Source: Pseudomonas lurida (GTDB lineage Bacteria > Pseudomonadota > Gammaproteobacteria > Pseudomonadales > Pseudomonadaceae). Taken from it: a stretch of DNA of 64,000 nucleotides. Numbering within the stretch: the stretch's first letter is position 1; the number at the start of each line of letters is the position of its first letter. This document shows positions 1-7,988 of this stretch, piece after piece. The stretch lies in assembly GCF_002563895.1 (NCBI RefSeq), contig NZ_PDJB01000001.1, positions 1,285,501-1,349,500 on the forward strand, written 5' to 3'. A program made the position numbers and the translations under genes. The notes under the pieces are model-generated. The model made no database searches. It was not told the origin of the DNA and saw nothing but the letters and a program-made list of their open reading frames with translations.

Positions 1-192
1 GTGCTTGGCACCCGCGAGCTTGCGGAAGGCATGGTGCTGGCGCGCAATCTCAATGCCGACAACGGCATGCTGCTGCTCAATGCGGGCAAGGTGTTGAACC
101 TGCCGTTGGTGGACAAATTGATTGCGTTTGAGACCATGGAAGGCGCGCGGTACAGCGTGTTCATCAAGGACCACACGGTGATCCCGGGCTGA
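1..192 (+). CDS. C-terminal fragment of a response-regulator/HD-type signalling protein
   Basis: Only the last 63 codons are in the window; the reading frame is open from base 1, so the gene begins upstream. The segment carries the pattern LAEGMVLARNLNADNGMLLL followed by LNLPLVDKL, which resembles the C-terminal module of pseudomonad response regulators that carry HD or HDOD domains. No receiver or catalytic domain is visible here, so the function cannot be fixed. The assignment is from recall of the family tail and is tentative. Confidence 0.5.
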   Translation: MLGTRELAEGMVLARNLNADNGMLLLNAGKVLNLPLVDKLIAFETMEGARYSVFIKDHTVIPG

Positions 193-205
193 ACACCGTC
201 AACCG

Positions 206-296
206 TGTGGGAGCGGGCTTGCTCGCGAAGGCGGTGGGGCAATCACCACAGCGTTGCCTGACACTGCGCTTTCGCGAGCAAGCCCGCTCCCACATT
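206..296. repeat. REP doublet (REPIN-like)
   Basis: Head GTGTGGGAGCGGGCTTGC at the left is mirrored by GCAAGCCCGCTCCCACA at the right, separated by about 55 bases, so the whole element can fold into one long hairpin. It fills the gap between the fragment at 1-192 and the Nudix gene. Confidence 0.9.
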
Positions 297-358
297 GGAT
301 TGCGGGGGGGCTTTCGGCATGTGATCCTTACGCTCTTTGCAACCAAGGAAGACCGTTC

Positions 359-766
359 ATGCCCTCCACCATCCGCATCGCCGCCGCACTCCTGATCGGC
401 AGCGACGGCCAGACCCTGCTGGTGCGCAAGCGCGGCACCCAAGCCTTCATGCAACCAGGCGGCAAGATCGATGCGGGCGAGCAGCCCGCCGAGGCCCTGG
501 CCCGTGAGCTGCACGAAGAACTGAACCTGCGTATCGACCCCGGCGCCGCGGTCTACCTTGGCACGTTTTCCGCGCCGGCGGTCAACGAGCCAGGTTTCAC
601 GGTGGAAGCCGAGCTGTTCCAGGTCCAGATCGACGTCGCGGTCAACCCGGCCGCCGAGATCGAAGAGGTGCGCTGGATCGATCCGGCCGGTGATGGTGGC
701 CTGGTCCTGGCACCGTTGACGCGGGATCTGATCCTGCCGTTCTATCGCGCATCGTTGACGGCATGA
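359..766 (+). CDS. Nudix hydrolase
   Basis: A 135-residue Nudix (MutT-fold) pyrophosphohydrolase. The Nudix box runs from G35 to L57 (GGKIDAGEQ, then RELHEELNL), matching GX5EX7REUXEEXGU except that N56 replaces the usual glycine. The reaction would be hydrolysis of a nucleoside diphosphate linked to another moiety; the substrate cannot be told. I chose ATG 359 because it has a good Shine-Dalgarno (AAGGAAGA) and because the longer frame from 254 would start inside the REP element. The stop overlaps the start of the following acetyltransferase (ATGA), so the two are translationally coupled. Confidence 0.88.
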   Translation: MPSTIRIAAALLIGSDGQTLLVRKRGTQAFMQPGGKIDAGEQPAEALARELHEELNLRIDPGAAVYLGTFSAPAVNEPGFTVEAELFQVQIDVAVNPAAEIEEVRWIDPAGDGGLVLAPLTRDLILPFYRASLTA

Positions 767-1269
767 TCATCCGCACGCTGGGGGCCGACGACGCCGAGGC
801 CTACCGGGCGTTGATGCTGGAGGCCTATGAGGCGTATCCCCAGGCGTTCACCTCCAGCGTGGCCGAGCGCGCCGCGATGCCATTGAGCTGGTGGCAGAAG
901 CGCCTCGACAACCCGCTTGATCGGTTGCTGGGCGGGTTCCATGGGGATGAACTGGCGGGCATTGTCGGCCTGGCGTTCGAGCCACGGGAGAAGGCGCGGC
1001 ACAAGGTGACCTTGTTCGGTATGTACGTGACGAAGGCTTGCCAACTCAAAGGCCTGGGCCGTCGACTGGTCGAGGCGGCGCTCGATGAAGCCCGCCAGCA
1101 CCCGCGCCTGAAAGTGATCCAACTGACCGTCACCGCCGGCAATGACGCCGCCTTTGCCTTGTACCAGCGCTGCGGCTTCATCCAGTACGGCCTGGAGCCG
1201 CTGGCGGTGCGGGTAGGCGTTGATTATTTCGACAAGATCCACATGTGGCGCGAATTGCACGACCGGTGA
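763..1269 (+). CDS. GNAT family N-acetyltransferase
   Basis: A 168-residue single-domain GNAT protein. The acetyl-CoA binding motif A is seen as QLKGLGRRLVEAAL (about residues 93-107), followed by the typical AFALYQRCGF segment near the C-terminus. The start overlaps the stop of the Nudix gene by four bases, indicating one transcript. The acceptor substrate is unknown. It converges on metR, with only about 30 bases between the stops. Confidence 0.85.
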   Translation: MIIRTLGADDAEAYRALMLEAYEAYPQAFTSSVAERAAMPLSWWQKRLDNPLDRLLGGFHGDELAGIVGLAFEPREKARHKVTLFGMYVTKACQLKGLGRRLVEAALDEARQHPRLKVIQLTVTAGNDAAFALYQRCGFIQYGLEPLAVRVGVDYFDKIHMWRELHDR

Positions 1270-1301
1270 TAGCGACCACAATTGATCTCATCGGCTGTGC
1301 G

Positions 1302-2219
1302 CTAGCGCACCGCGCTGACCCCATCCAAGGTGGAAAACGAGGTGTCCTTGGCAGTCAGCAAGAAGTCGCGCATATACGGCGCGTCCAGCATGTCCGCACG
1401 GATCCCTGCATACAGCGTCGCAAACAAGCCTTTCTCGCCCAGGCGCTTGGCCTTCACGTAGCCGCGCGAGCTGTATTCATGCAGCGCCCAATGGGGCATG
1501 CCGCATACGCCGCGGCCGCTGGCTACCAGCTGCATCATCATCACCGTCAGTTCCGAGGTGCGCACCTGGGCCGGTTCGACGTCGGCCGGTTCCAGGAAGC
1601 GGGTGAAGATGTCCAGGCGGTCGCGCTCCACCGGGTAAGTGATCAGGGTTTCGGTCAGCAGGTCCTCCGGCACGATGTACGCCTTGTGCGCCAGCGGGTG
1701 CTGGTTGGCGACCGCGAGCATGGCTTCGTAAGTGAACAACGGCACGTAGGTGATGCCGGGCAACTCAAGTGGGTCAGATGTCACCACCAGGTCCAGATCG
1801 CCCCGGGCCAAAGCAGGCAAGGGCGCAAAGGCGAAGCCTGAGGCCAGGTCCAGCTCGACTTCCGGCCACGCGTCGCGGAACTGGTCGATGGTTGGCATCA
1901 GCCACTGGAAGCAACTGTGGCACTCGATGGCCATGTGCAAACGCCCGGCAGTGCCGCCGGCCAACCGTGCGATATCGCGTTCGGCACCGCGCAGCAACGG
2001 CAGGGTGGCATCGGCCAGTTGCAGCAGGCGCAGGCCGGCGCTGGTGAAGCGCAGGGGCTTGGTCTTGCGCACGAACAAGGGCATGCCCAGGCGCTCCTCC
2101 AGCTCCTTGAACTGGTGGGACAGCGCCGACTGCGTCAGGTGCAGGCGCTCGGCGGCTTCGACCAGACTGTCGGCTTCGCGCAGGGCGTGCAGGGTCTTGA
2201 GATGACGGATTTCGAGCAC
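1302..2219 (-). CDS. metR: LysR-type regulator of methionine genes, MetR
   Basis: A 305-residue LysR family protein. It has an N-terminal winged helix-turn-helix (residues about 1-60, SLVEAAERLHLTQSALSHQ) and a C-terminal two-lobed effector domain. Sequence features such as MAIECHSCFQWLMP and ELTVMMMQLVASGRGVCGMPHWA agree with MetR, which senses homocysteine and activates methionine synthase genes. It is divergent from the alpha/beta hydrolase gene at 2414, and a MetR-type box lies between them. MetR identity is from recall of the family, not a search. Confidence 0.82.
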   Translation of the reverse strand: MLEIRHLKTLHALREADSLVEAAERLHLTQSALSHQFKELEERLGMPLFVRKTKPLRFTSAGLRLLQLADATLPLLRGAERDIARLAGGTAGRLHMAIECHSCFQWLMPTIDQFRDAWPEVELDLASGFAFAPLPALARGDLDLVVTSDPLELPGITYVPLFTYEAMLAVANQHPLAHKAYIVPEDLLTETLITYPVERDRLDIFTRFLEPADVEPAQVRTSELTVMMMQLVASGRGVCGMPHWALHEYSSRGYVKAKRLGEKGLFATLYAGIRADMLDAPYMRDFLLTAKDTSFSTLDGVSAVR

Positions 2220-2357
2220 GGGCTCTCCATGAGTACAATTTGTGACGAATCGAAAGGCCGTGAGTTTGTCTCATGTTGGCAGGCCTGTCGACAAGCAGGT
2301 CCACCAGGACCGTTGAGCACTCTTCATCAAACTGTCACGTAACTGTGGCAGCGCGCT

Positions 2358-2370
2358 TGAACAAACTTCA
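2358..2370. promoter_or_regulatory. Candidate MetR operator
   Basis: TGAACAAACTTCA matches the enterobacterial MetR consensus TGAA-N5-TTCA with an A at the centre. It lies 44 bases upstream of the hydrolase ATG and about 140 bases upstream of metR, so it could serve either gene. One 13-bp match is weak evidence on its own. Confidence 0.4.
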
Positions 2371-2413
2371 TCAGACTCGCGCTCTACTGGGGTTCTGCGT
2401 TTCGGTGTTTTTC

Positions 2414-3433
2414 ATGCGCGTGTTGCTTTTACTGGCCGCTCTATTGTTCGGCCTGCCGTCTTTTGCGGCTTCTCGATGTGACGTCAATGTCCCGACCCAA
2501 ACGGTCGACCTGGCTCAGGTGAGCATCGCCTACCAGAGCATCGGCCGTGCGTCCGACCCGGCCTTGCTGCTGGTGATGGGGCTGGGTGGGCAGTTGATTC
2601 ATTGGCCCGACGAAGTCGTCGTTGCCCTGTGCCAGCAAGGGTTTCGGGTGATCCGTTATGACAACCGTGACGTCGGCTTGTCCACTTGGCGCCAGGCGCC
2701 CGCGAATGCCAACCTGACCTTCGAGGTGTTGCGCTACAAGCTCGGCCTGCCGGTGGCGGCGCCGTACACCTTGACCGACATGGCCGATGACGCCATCGGC
2801 CTGATGGACGCCTTGCAGATCGAGCAATTCCACGTGCTGGGGGCGAGCATGGGCGGGATGATCGCCCAGCACCTGGCCGCCATGGCGCCGCAGCGGGTCG
2901 AGAGCCTCACACTGATCATGACCAGTTCCGGCGCCGAAGGCCTGCCGGCACCGAATGCGGCGCTGGTGCAATTGCTGTCGCGGCGCAGCGCGCCGAACCG
3001 TGAAGTGGCCTTGGAGCAACAAGCCGATCTGCTCGCCGCGCTGGGCAGCCCGAACGTAAAGGATGATCGCCAGGCCTTGTTGCACCAGGCGGCGCTGTCC
3101 TATGACCGGGCCTTCAACCCGGACGGCGTGAAGCGCCAGATCATGGCGATCCTCGCCGAGCCGAGCCGTGTGCCGTTGCTCAACCAATTGCGCGTGCCGA
3201 CCCTGGTGGTGCACGGTACCGCCGACCCGTTGCTGCCGGTGATGCATGGCGTGCACCTGGCGGCGCATATCCAGGGCAGCCAATTGAAGCTGATCCCCGG
3301 CCTGGCCCATCGTTTCCAGGAAGCCTTCAAGGCGCCGTTGCTGGCGGCGGTGCTGCCGTACCTGCAAGCGCATCGCGAGGACGCCGCGCACTGGGCGCAG
3401 GTCGATCCGGTCGCCCCTTCGAAGCTGCTGTGA
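2414..3433 (+). CDS. Exported alpha/beta hydrolase
   Basis: A 339-residue alpha/beta-fold hydrolase beginning with a signal peptide ([20 protein letters not shown]). The nucleophile elbow is GASMGG with Ser145; the oxyanion-type segment LLVMGLGGQ precedes it, and HGTADPLLP plus a late His (GLAHRF) supply the acid and base. I chose ATG 2414 over the longer frame from 2273 because it gives a clean signal sequence. The likely activity is ester, lactone or haloperoxidase-type hydrolysis in the periplasm; the substrate is unknown. It is the first gene to the right of divergent metR. Confidence 0.85.
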   Translation: MRVLLLLAALLFGLPSFAASRCDVNVPTQTVDLAQVSIAYQSIGRASDPALLLVMGLGGQLIHWPDEVVVALCQQGFRVIRYDNRDVGLSTWRQAPANANLTFEVLRYKLGLPVAAPYTLTDMADDAIGLMDALQIEQFHVLGASMGGMIAQHLAAMAPQRVESLTLIMTSSGAEGLPAPNAALVQLLSRRSAPNREVALEQQADLLAALGSPNVKDDRQALLHQAALSYDRAFNPDGVKRQIMAILAEPSRVPLLNQLRVPTLVVHGTADPLLPVMHGVHLAAHIQGSQLKLIPGLAHRFQEAFKAPLLAAVLPYLQAHREDAAHWAQVDPVAPSKLL

Positions 3434-3488
3434 CATTGGTGTATCGTGCAACCTTTGCGGCCCATTCAAGCCAGCGAGGTTGCCTGCC

Positions 3489-4142
3489 ATGAGTACTCCC
3501 CTGAAAATCGATTTCGTCAGCGACGTGTCCTGCCCCTGGTGCATCATCGGCCTGCGCGGCCTGACCGAAGCCCTCGACCAGCTTGGCGCCGAAGTGCAGG
3601 CCGAGATCCATTTCCAACCGTTCGAACTGAACCCGAACATGCCTGCCATCGGTCAGAACATCGTCGAGCACATCACCGAGAAATACGGCTCCACCGCCGA
3701 AGAATCCCAGGCCAACCGTGCGCGTATCCGCGACATGGGCGCCGAGTTGGGCTTTGCCTTTCGTACCGATGGCCAGAGCCGTATCTACAACACCTTCGAC
3801 GCACACCGCCTACTGCACTGGGCCGGGCTCGAAGGCTTGCAATACAACCTCAAGGAAGCGCTGTTCAAGGCCTACTTCACCGATGGGCAGGACCCGTCCG
3901 ACCACGCCACCCTGGCGATCATCGCCGAAAGCGTCGGCCTGGATATCAAGCGGGCGGCCGAGATTCTCGCCTCCGATGAATACGCCGCCGACGTGCGTGA
4001 GCAAGAGCAGCTGTGGATCTCCCGTGGCGTGAGCTCGGTGCCGACCATCGTGTTCAACGACCAGTACGCCGTGAGCGGTGGCCAGCCGGCAGAAGCCTTT
4101 GTGGGTGCGATTCGCCAGATCATCAACGACGCGAAAAACTAA
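3489..4142 (+). CDS. DsbA-family (FrnE-like) oxidoreductase
   Basis: A 217-residue cytoplasmic thioredoxin-fold protein of the DsbA/FrnE group. The active-site motif CPWC is near residue 18 and the conserved cis-Pro region (SSVPTIVF) is near residue 180. No signal peptide is present, which agrees with FrnE-like 2-hydroxychromene isomerase relatives rather than periplasmic DsbA. Start ATG 3489 was chosen over 3480 because homologues begin at [13 protein letters not shown] sequence. It probably handles thiol-disulfide exchange of an unknown partner. Confidence 0.85.
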   Translation: MSTPLKIDFVSDVSCPWCIIGLRGLTEALDQLGAEVQAEIHFQPFELNPNMPAIGQNIVEHITEKYGSTAEESQANRARIRDMGAELGFAFRTDGQSRIYNTFDAHRLLHWAGLEGLQYNLKEALFKAYFTDGQDPSDHATLAIIAESVGLDIKRAAEILASDEYAADVREQEQLWISRGVSSVPTIVFNDQYAVSGGQPAEAFVGAIRQIINDAKN

Positions 4143-4160
4143 AGCCGATCACGGTTCAAA

Positions 4161-4252
4161 ATGTGGGAGCGGGCTTGCTCGCGAATGCGGTGGGGCAGTC
4201 AACACTTCAGTGACTGATTTACCGCATTCGCGAGCAAGCCCGCTCCCACATT
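4161..4252. repeat. REP doublet (REPIN-like)
   Basis: ATGTGGGAGCGGGCTTGC at the left and its complement at the right, about 55 bases apart, forming a long potential hairpin between the DsbA-like gene and the arginase-like gene. Confidence 0.9.
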
Positions 4253-4300
4253 GGTCAGTCACCGTCTTCAAGAGTTGTGCTGGCCCGTCCCTTGCATTGA

Positions 4301-4321
4301 CCCCCTAAAGCCATTAGGGGG
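4301..4321 (+). promoter_or_regulatory. Hairpin that buries the ribosome binding site of the arginase-like gene
   Basis: A perfect CCCCCTAA-N5-TTAGGGGG stem-loop. Its 3' arm contains the only plausible Shine-Dalgarno (AGGGGG) for the TTG start at 4331, nine bases downstream. If the hairpin forms in the mRNA, translation would be blocked until it opens. Confidence 0.6.
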
Positions 4322-4330
4322 CACATTGCC

Positions 4331-5251
4331 TTGAACATTCTTGACCTCGACCACAGCCTCACGGGCCAGGCCCCGATTGCCCGGCGCCTGGCCAGTGGCC
4401 GCGCCACCCGTATCGACCTGCTGGACCTAGGGCCCAAGCTGCGCCTGTGGTCCACCGAAAAAACCTGGAAGCGTTTCACCGAACGCCTGGCCCAACGGCC
4501 CCGGCCCACGGATGCGCGGCCGGAAATCCTGTTTGTCGGCTCCGGTGATTATCACCACCTTACGCCGGCGTTTCTCGCCGATCTCAAAGAGCCCATCAGC
4601 CTGATCCATTTCGACAACCACCCCGACTGGGTACGCTTTGCGCCCAAGCGCCACTGTGGTTCATGGGTCAACCGCGCGCTGAAAATGCCGGCGATCAAAC
4701 GCATCGTCACCCTCGGCCCGTGCAGCGATGACCTGCATAACCCGCAACTGCGGGGTGGCAACCTTGGCGCCCTCAAGCGCGGGCATTTGCAGCTGTTTCC
4801 CTGGCAGCATGCGCCTTCCAAGGTCTGGGGGCGGGTAGGGGACGGCGCCGGCCATCGGCAGCAGGAAGACCACCTGCACTGGCGCAACCTGGCCGAGCTG
4901 GAGTGGACGGCTTTCCTGGAGCAGATGATCAGCAGCCTGCCCACCGAGGCGATCTGGATCACCGTCGACAAAGACGTGCTCGCCAGTGAAGACGCGGCGA
5001 CCAACTGGGACCAGGGCGGCATGCGCCTGACTCACCTGCTGCAAGCCCTGCGGGCCTTGGCGGCGCGCAAGCGCATCATCGGCATCGACGTGTGCGGCGA
5101 GTTTGCCCAGCCTGCCTTCAGCAATGCGTTCAAGCGCTGGGAGGCCAAGTCCGACCAGCCGCCGCCGGAGCGCTGGAGCGCGGCGGACCTGCAGCGCAAC
5201 GCCGCCACCAATGAAGCCCTGATCGACCTGTTTGAGGAGCTGTTCCCGTGA
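4331..5251 (+). CDS. Arginase/ureohydrolase-fold protein of unknown substrate
   Basis: A 306-residue protein with the metal-ligand pattern of the ureohydrolase superfamily: GSGDYHH (equivalent of GGDH), HFDNHPDW (D-x-H-x-D) and TVDKDVL (D-x-D). All six usual metal ligands therefore appear to be kept. Family members hydrolyse guanidinium or formimino compounds, but the surrounding sequence is far from classical SpeB or RocF, so the substrate is open. The start is TTG, since no ATG or GTG fits; its Shine-Dalgarno lies in a hairpin. The stop overlaps the GTG of the next gene, an SMR-like membrane protein, which suggests a hydrolase-plus-transporter unit. Confidence 0.75.
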   Translation: MNILDLDHSLTGQAPIARRLASGRATRIDLLDLGPKLRLWSTEKTWKRFTERLAQRPRPTDARPEILFVGSGDYHHLTPAFLADLKEPISLIHFDNHPDWVRFAPKRHCGSWVNRALKMPAIKRIVTLGPCSDDLHNPQLRGGNLGALKRGHLQLFPWQHAPSKVWGRVGDGAGHRQQEDHLHWRNLAELEWTAFLEQMISSLPTEAIWITVDKDVLASEDAATNWDQGGMRLTHLLQALRALAARKRIIGIDVCGEFAQPAFSNAFKRWEAKSDQPPPERWSAADLQRNAATNEALIDLFEELFP

Positions 5252-5628
5252 CCCTGACCGTCGTGTTGCTGGTGGCGTTTTCCATCGTGCTCGATGTGAT
5301 CGGCCAGCTGTGTTTCAAGATCGGCCTGGACCGGTTGCCCGAGCTGGAGGGCGGCTTTCGCCTGAACGCGTTCTGGGGCCAGGTGTTCAATGCGCCGCTG
5401 CTGTGGGCCGGGATCGGCGCCTATGCGATCGAATTCTTCGTGTGGCTCGAGGCCTTGTCCCGTGCACCGTTGAGCCTGCTGTTTCCAGCCGCCGCGCTGG
5501 CGTATTGCGGCGTGGTGCTGGCAGGCAAGGTGGTGCTGGGCGAGACCGTCAGCCGCCGCCGTTGGTTGGGTACGCTGGTGATTACCTTGGGTGTGATGTT
5601 GGTCGCGATTGCGGGGAGTCAGGCATGA
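5248..5628 (+). CDS. SMR/EamA-like four-helix membrane protein, subunit 1
   Basis: A 126-residue protein with four predicted membrane helices, the size of small multidrug resistance and ArnE/ArnF half-transporters. In helix 1 the motif LDVIGQLCFK places an aspartate where EmrE has Glu14 (AEVIGTTLMK), the coupling residue. It starts with GTG overlapping the stop of the arginase-like gene, and its stop overlaps the ATG of a second similar protein. That points to an obligate heterodimer. The substrate is not known. Confidence 0.75.
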   Translation: MTLTVVLLVAFSIVLDVIGQLCFKIGLDRLPELEGGFRLNAFWGQVFNAPLLWAGIGAYAIEFFVWLEALSRAPLSLLFPAAALAYCGVVLAGKVVLGETVSRRRWLGTLVITLGVMLVAIAGSQA

Positions 5629-6029
5629 GTACGCAGACGATGAATACGGGATGGCTGCACGGGCGCTTCGGCACGGTGGTGCTGTGGGCCTTGTTGATCG
5701 GCACCGAAAGCGCCGGCCAGCTGTTTACCAAAGTGGCTGGGGATCAATTGGGCCAGATGGATTTCAACTGGCAATGGCTGGGCGAGGTGGCCCGCAACCC
5801 TGGGATCCTGGCGGCGATTGCCAGTTACATCGGTGCGTTTTTCGTGTGGATGCTGATCCTGCGGCGCAGCAGCCTGTCCTTGGCGTTTCCGCTGAGCTCA
5901 CTGGTGTTTGTGGTGGTGCTGCTGGGGTCGTGGCTGGGGCTGGGAGAACATATCAGCCCGCTGCACTGGGTGGGGGTGGCGGTGATTATCGCCGGCATCG
6001 CCCTCCTGGCCGAAGGCGAAGAAAACTGA
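5625..6029 (+). CDS. SMR/EamA-like four-helix membrane protein, subunit 2
   Basis: A 134-residue partner of the preceding gene, coupled by an ATGA overlap. Four hydrophobic helices are clear. Helix 1 has GTESAGQLFTK, keeping a glutamate at the EmrE Glu14 position. The pair could have inverted topologies, as in other paired SMR proteins; charge counting would be needed to confirm this. Last gene of the three-gene unit; the hairpin at 6036-6067 follows immediately. Confidence 0.75.
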   Translation: MSTQTMNTGWLHGRFGTVVLWALLIGTESAGQLFTKVAGDQLGQMDFNWQWLGEVARNPGILAAIASYIGAFFVWMLILRRSSLSLAFPLSSLVFVVVLLGSWLGLGEHISPLHWVGVAVIIAGIALLAEGEEN

Positions 6030-6035
6030 CGGTCC

Positions 6036-6067
6036 CCTGCAGGAGTCGGCTTGCCGGCTCCTGCAGG
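6036..6067. terminator. Convergent hairpin between SMR-like gene and desaturase
   Basis: A perfect inverted repeat CCTGCAGGAG-N12-CTCCTGCAGG fills the 38-base gap between two convergent genes. There is no T-tract; the core TCGGCTTGCCGG resembles a decayed REP. It probably acts as a bidirectional transcript-end structure. Confidence 0.5.
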
Positions 6068-6934
6068 TCAGGGTTTGCGGTGCGCCACCAGGAAGCCCAA
6101 CCCGTGTGACACCGAAATCGCCTTGACCCCCGCCTCACGCTGCTGTTGGGCAATCTCCCGATGAAACGCCTTCACTTTGGTCCAGTGCATCTTCGGCCGG
6201 TAGTGGTGTTCGGCGTGGTAGCCGTTGTTCATCCAGATCAGGTTGTACAGCACGCTGTAGGAACTCACGCCCCAGGCAATCGGCAGGTCAGGGTTGCCAC
6301 CGAAGTGTTCGTAGTATCCGTTGAGCGATGACAGGCACTGGCCCAGGTACCAGAACGGCAATAGCCACAGCACCGCCTGCCAGTTGTAGAACGCCAGGGC
6401 GATATAGAACGCCACGGTCACGCCGATCTCGACCTTGACCCAGCGCGCATCGGCCGGGCGCTTGCGCTTCATTTCGTCATAGAACGGCTTGGGATCGTCG
6501 CGGAAAAAACTCAGGAAGGTATAGGCCCAGGGGTTCTCCGGCTCGCCATTGTGGCCGCGCTGGTAGATCGACAGCGGGTCGATGGTTTTGCCATCCGGGC
6601 CGGGCAGGTCGGCGTTGCCACGGTGATGGCGGTTGTGGATATCGCGGTAGAGCGTCTGGGAAAACCCGATGGTCACCGACAGCAGCAGGTCGAAGGCCCG
6701 GTTCATCGCACGGTGGGTGAAGTAGGCGTTGTGGATCTGGTTGTGGGAGATGCTGTTGATGCTCCACGACAGGCTCACTGCGTAGACCAGAGCCAGCGGA
6801 ACCAGGGCCCACCAGCTCAGGCTGTGGAAAGCGGTAACCAGCCAGATGACAAAGGCGAAATGCGCCAGGCCCAGGGCGATGGGCACCAGGTCCCAGAGTG
6901 AGTGATGCAGCAGGCGGTAAGCGGGGCGAGCCAT
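6068..6934 (-). CDS. Membrane fatty acid desaturase-type protein
   Basis: A 288-residue integral membrane di-iron protein. Three histidine boxes are visible: HNQIH (64-68), HNRHH (100-104) and HAEHH (240-244), with an extra His in YYEHF (210). Hydrophobic spans flank the boxes (residues about 17-58 and 170-200). These are the hallmarks of the fatty acid desaturase/hydroxylase superfamily, which oxidises acyl chains, carotenoids or alkanes. The box spacing is short, so it may act on something other than phospholipid acyl chains. No electron-donor gene is adjacent. Confidence 0.85.
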   Translation of the reverse strand: MARPAYRLLHHSLWDLVPIALGLAHFAFVIWLVTAFHSLSWWALVPLALVYAVSLSWSINSISHNQIHNAYFTHRAMNRAFDLLLSVTIGFSQTLYRDIHNRHHRGNADLPGPDGKTIDPLSIYQRGHNGEPENPWAYTFLSFFRDDPKPFYDEMKRKRPADARWVKVEIGVTVAFYIALAFYNWQAVLWLLPFWYLGQCLSSLNGYYEHFGGNPDLPIAWGVSSYSVLYNLIWMNNGYHAEHHYRPKMHWTKVKAFHREIAQQQREAGVKAISVSHGLGFLVAHRKP

Positions 6935-6990
6935 GAGGAATGTCCTGGAAAAATGGATTCCAGGACCTCATTGCAAACCCCAGACCAACC

Positions 6991-7761
6991 TCAATCGAAC
7001 GTATAGCTGATGGCCGTCTGCACTTGGCCCTGGTTCACGTCGCCGGTCTGCCGGACGATGCTGCTGTCCGCCGCCGAGCCCACCAGGTGTACCCAGCTGG
7101 CGCTGGTCAACAACGACCATTTGGCCGCCAGGGGAAACTCGAAACTCTGGGTCAGCGTCACGTTCTGGAAGCCACCGCTGGCGTTGTACGGGCGAATACC
7201 CGACGCGGCCGCCTCGTTGTCATCCACGCCGAAAAACGTCTGGGTCTGGCGTGCATCGGCGAAGTGCGCCACCAAGCCACTGCTACCGATAATCCCGTTG
7301 CCCAGCGGATAGCCAAGCTCGCCACCGACCTTGCCCAGTGCGCCGCTCTGCGAGTGGCCACCGCCGACGGCTTGGCCCAGCTGTGCATACACCCGCCAGA
7401 AATCAGCCGGCGCGTATTGGATGAAACCCCCTACCTCGGCCATGTCCGACACATTGCGCAGCCCCTGCAGCGCGCCGTTCGAGGTGCGTCCCTGCAGGTA
7501 GTTGATGTACGGGCCGGCGGTAAAGCCGTTGCTGTCCAGGGCGCTCCAGGTCAAGCCGTCATCGGTACTCAGGCTGAGAGTGCCCCAGTCCAGATCGAAA
7601 TAGGGAACGGGCCGCGTTTCGTAGCGGCTGCCGGTAGGGTCATGGGGTTGGTAGCTGACGCCTGCACCGACTTCGCCGGTGATACCGTCGGCCTGAGCCG
7701 CGTTTGAAACGCTCCAGAGGCCCAGTAAACCGGCCAGTGCAGCGCAAGTGATCCTCAACAT
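6991..7761 (-). CDS. MipA/OmpV-family outer membrane protein
   Basis: A 256-residue protein with a signal peptide (MLRITCAALAGLLGLWSVSNAAQA) and alternating beta-strand pattern ending in Phe-Asp (ISYTFD), typical of outer membrane barrels. The strand pattern and length fit the MipA/OmpV family. I chose ATG 7761, which has AAGGAAC at a good distance; the longer frame from 7878 runs through the regulatory palindrome. It is divergent from the sigma-54 operon starting at 7989, and the palindrome at 7834-7860 lies between them, so co-regulation is possible. Confidence 0.75.
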   Translation of the reverse strand: MLRITCAALAGLLGLWSVSNAAQADGITGEVGAGVSYQPHDPTGSRYETRPVPYFDLDWGTLSLSTDDGLTWSALDSNGFTAGPYINYLQGRTSNGALQGLRNVSDMAEVGGFIQYAPADFWRVYAQLGQAVGGGHSQSGALGKVGGELGYPLGNGIIGSSGLVAHFADARQTQTFFGVDDNEAAASGIRPYNASGGFQNVTLTQSFEFPLAAKWSLLTSASWVHLVGSAADSSIVRQTGDVNQGQVQTAISYTFD

Positions 7762-7833
7762 GGTCACTGTTCCTTGATTGATTACGTGCGCATGAACGCG
7801 CGAACGGCCGCCCTCGCGCAAGCACTCATCTTG

Positions 7834-7860
7834 TTTGTAGCAAGCTACAAAAATTGTAGC
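7834..7860. promoter_or_regulatory. Candidate upstream activating site for the sigma-54 operon
   Basis: TTTGTAGC-AA-GCTACAAA is a perfect 8-bp inverted repeat (7834-7851), followed by a third half-site TTGTAGC (7854-7860). It is centred about 100 bases upstream of the predicted start of the -24/-12 promoter, the usual distance for an enhancer-binding protein. The natural candidate ligand is the regulator encoded at 13942-15339. Confidence 0.6.
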
Positions 7861-7923
7861 TCCCACGACACAAATCACCCTTCATGCCGAGCAAAGCCCC
7901 AGCCCCGCTGGGCTTGCGCCAGT

Positions 7924-7939
7924 TGGCACAGTCCCTGCT
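7924..7939 (+). promoter_or_regulatory. Sigma-54 (-24/-12) promoter of the six-gene operon
   Basis: TGGCACAGTCCCTGCT: the GG and GC doublets are spaced exactly as in the consensus TGGCACG-N4-TTGCW. The predicted transcript start is near 7950, about 40 bases before the ATG at 7989. Confidence 0.75.
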
Positions 7940-7988
7940 CTACCCCTGTTGCAAGCGCACAGAGCGCGCTCCTCCTAAGGTAAACGCA

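Noticed and set aside
4301..4321. Guanidine-II (mini-ykkC) riboswitch
   Set aside because: Only one hairpin, and its loop is AGCCA, not ACGR, so it does not fit the known class.
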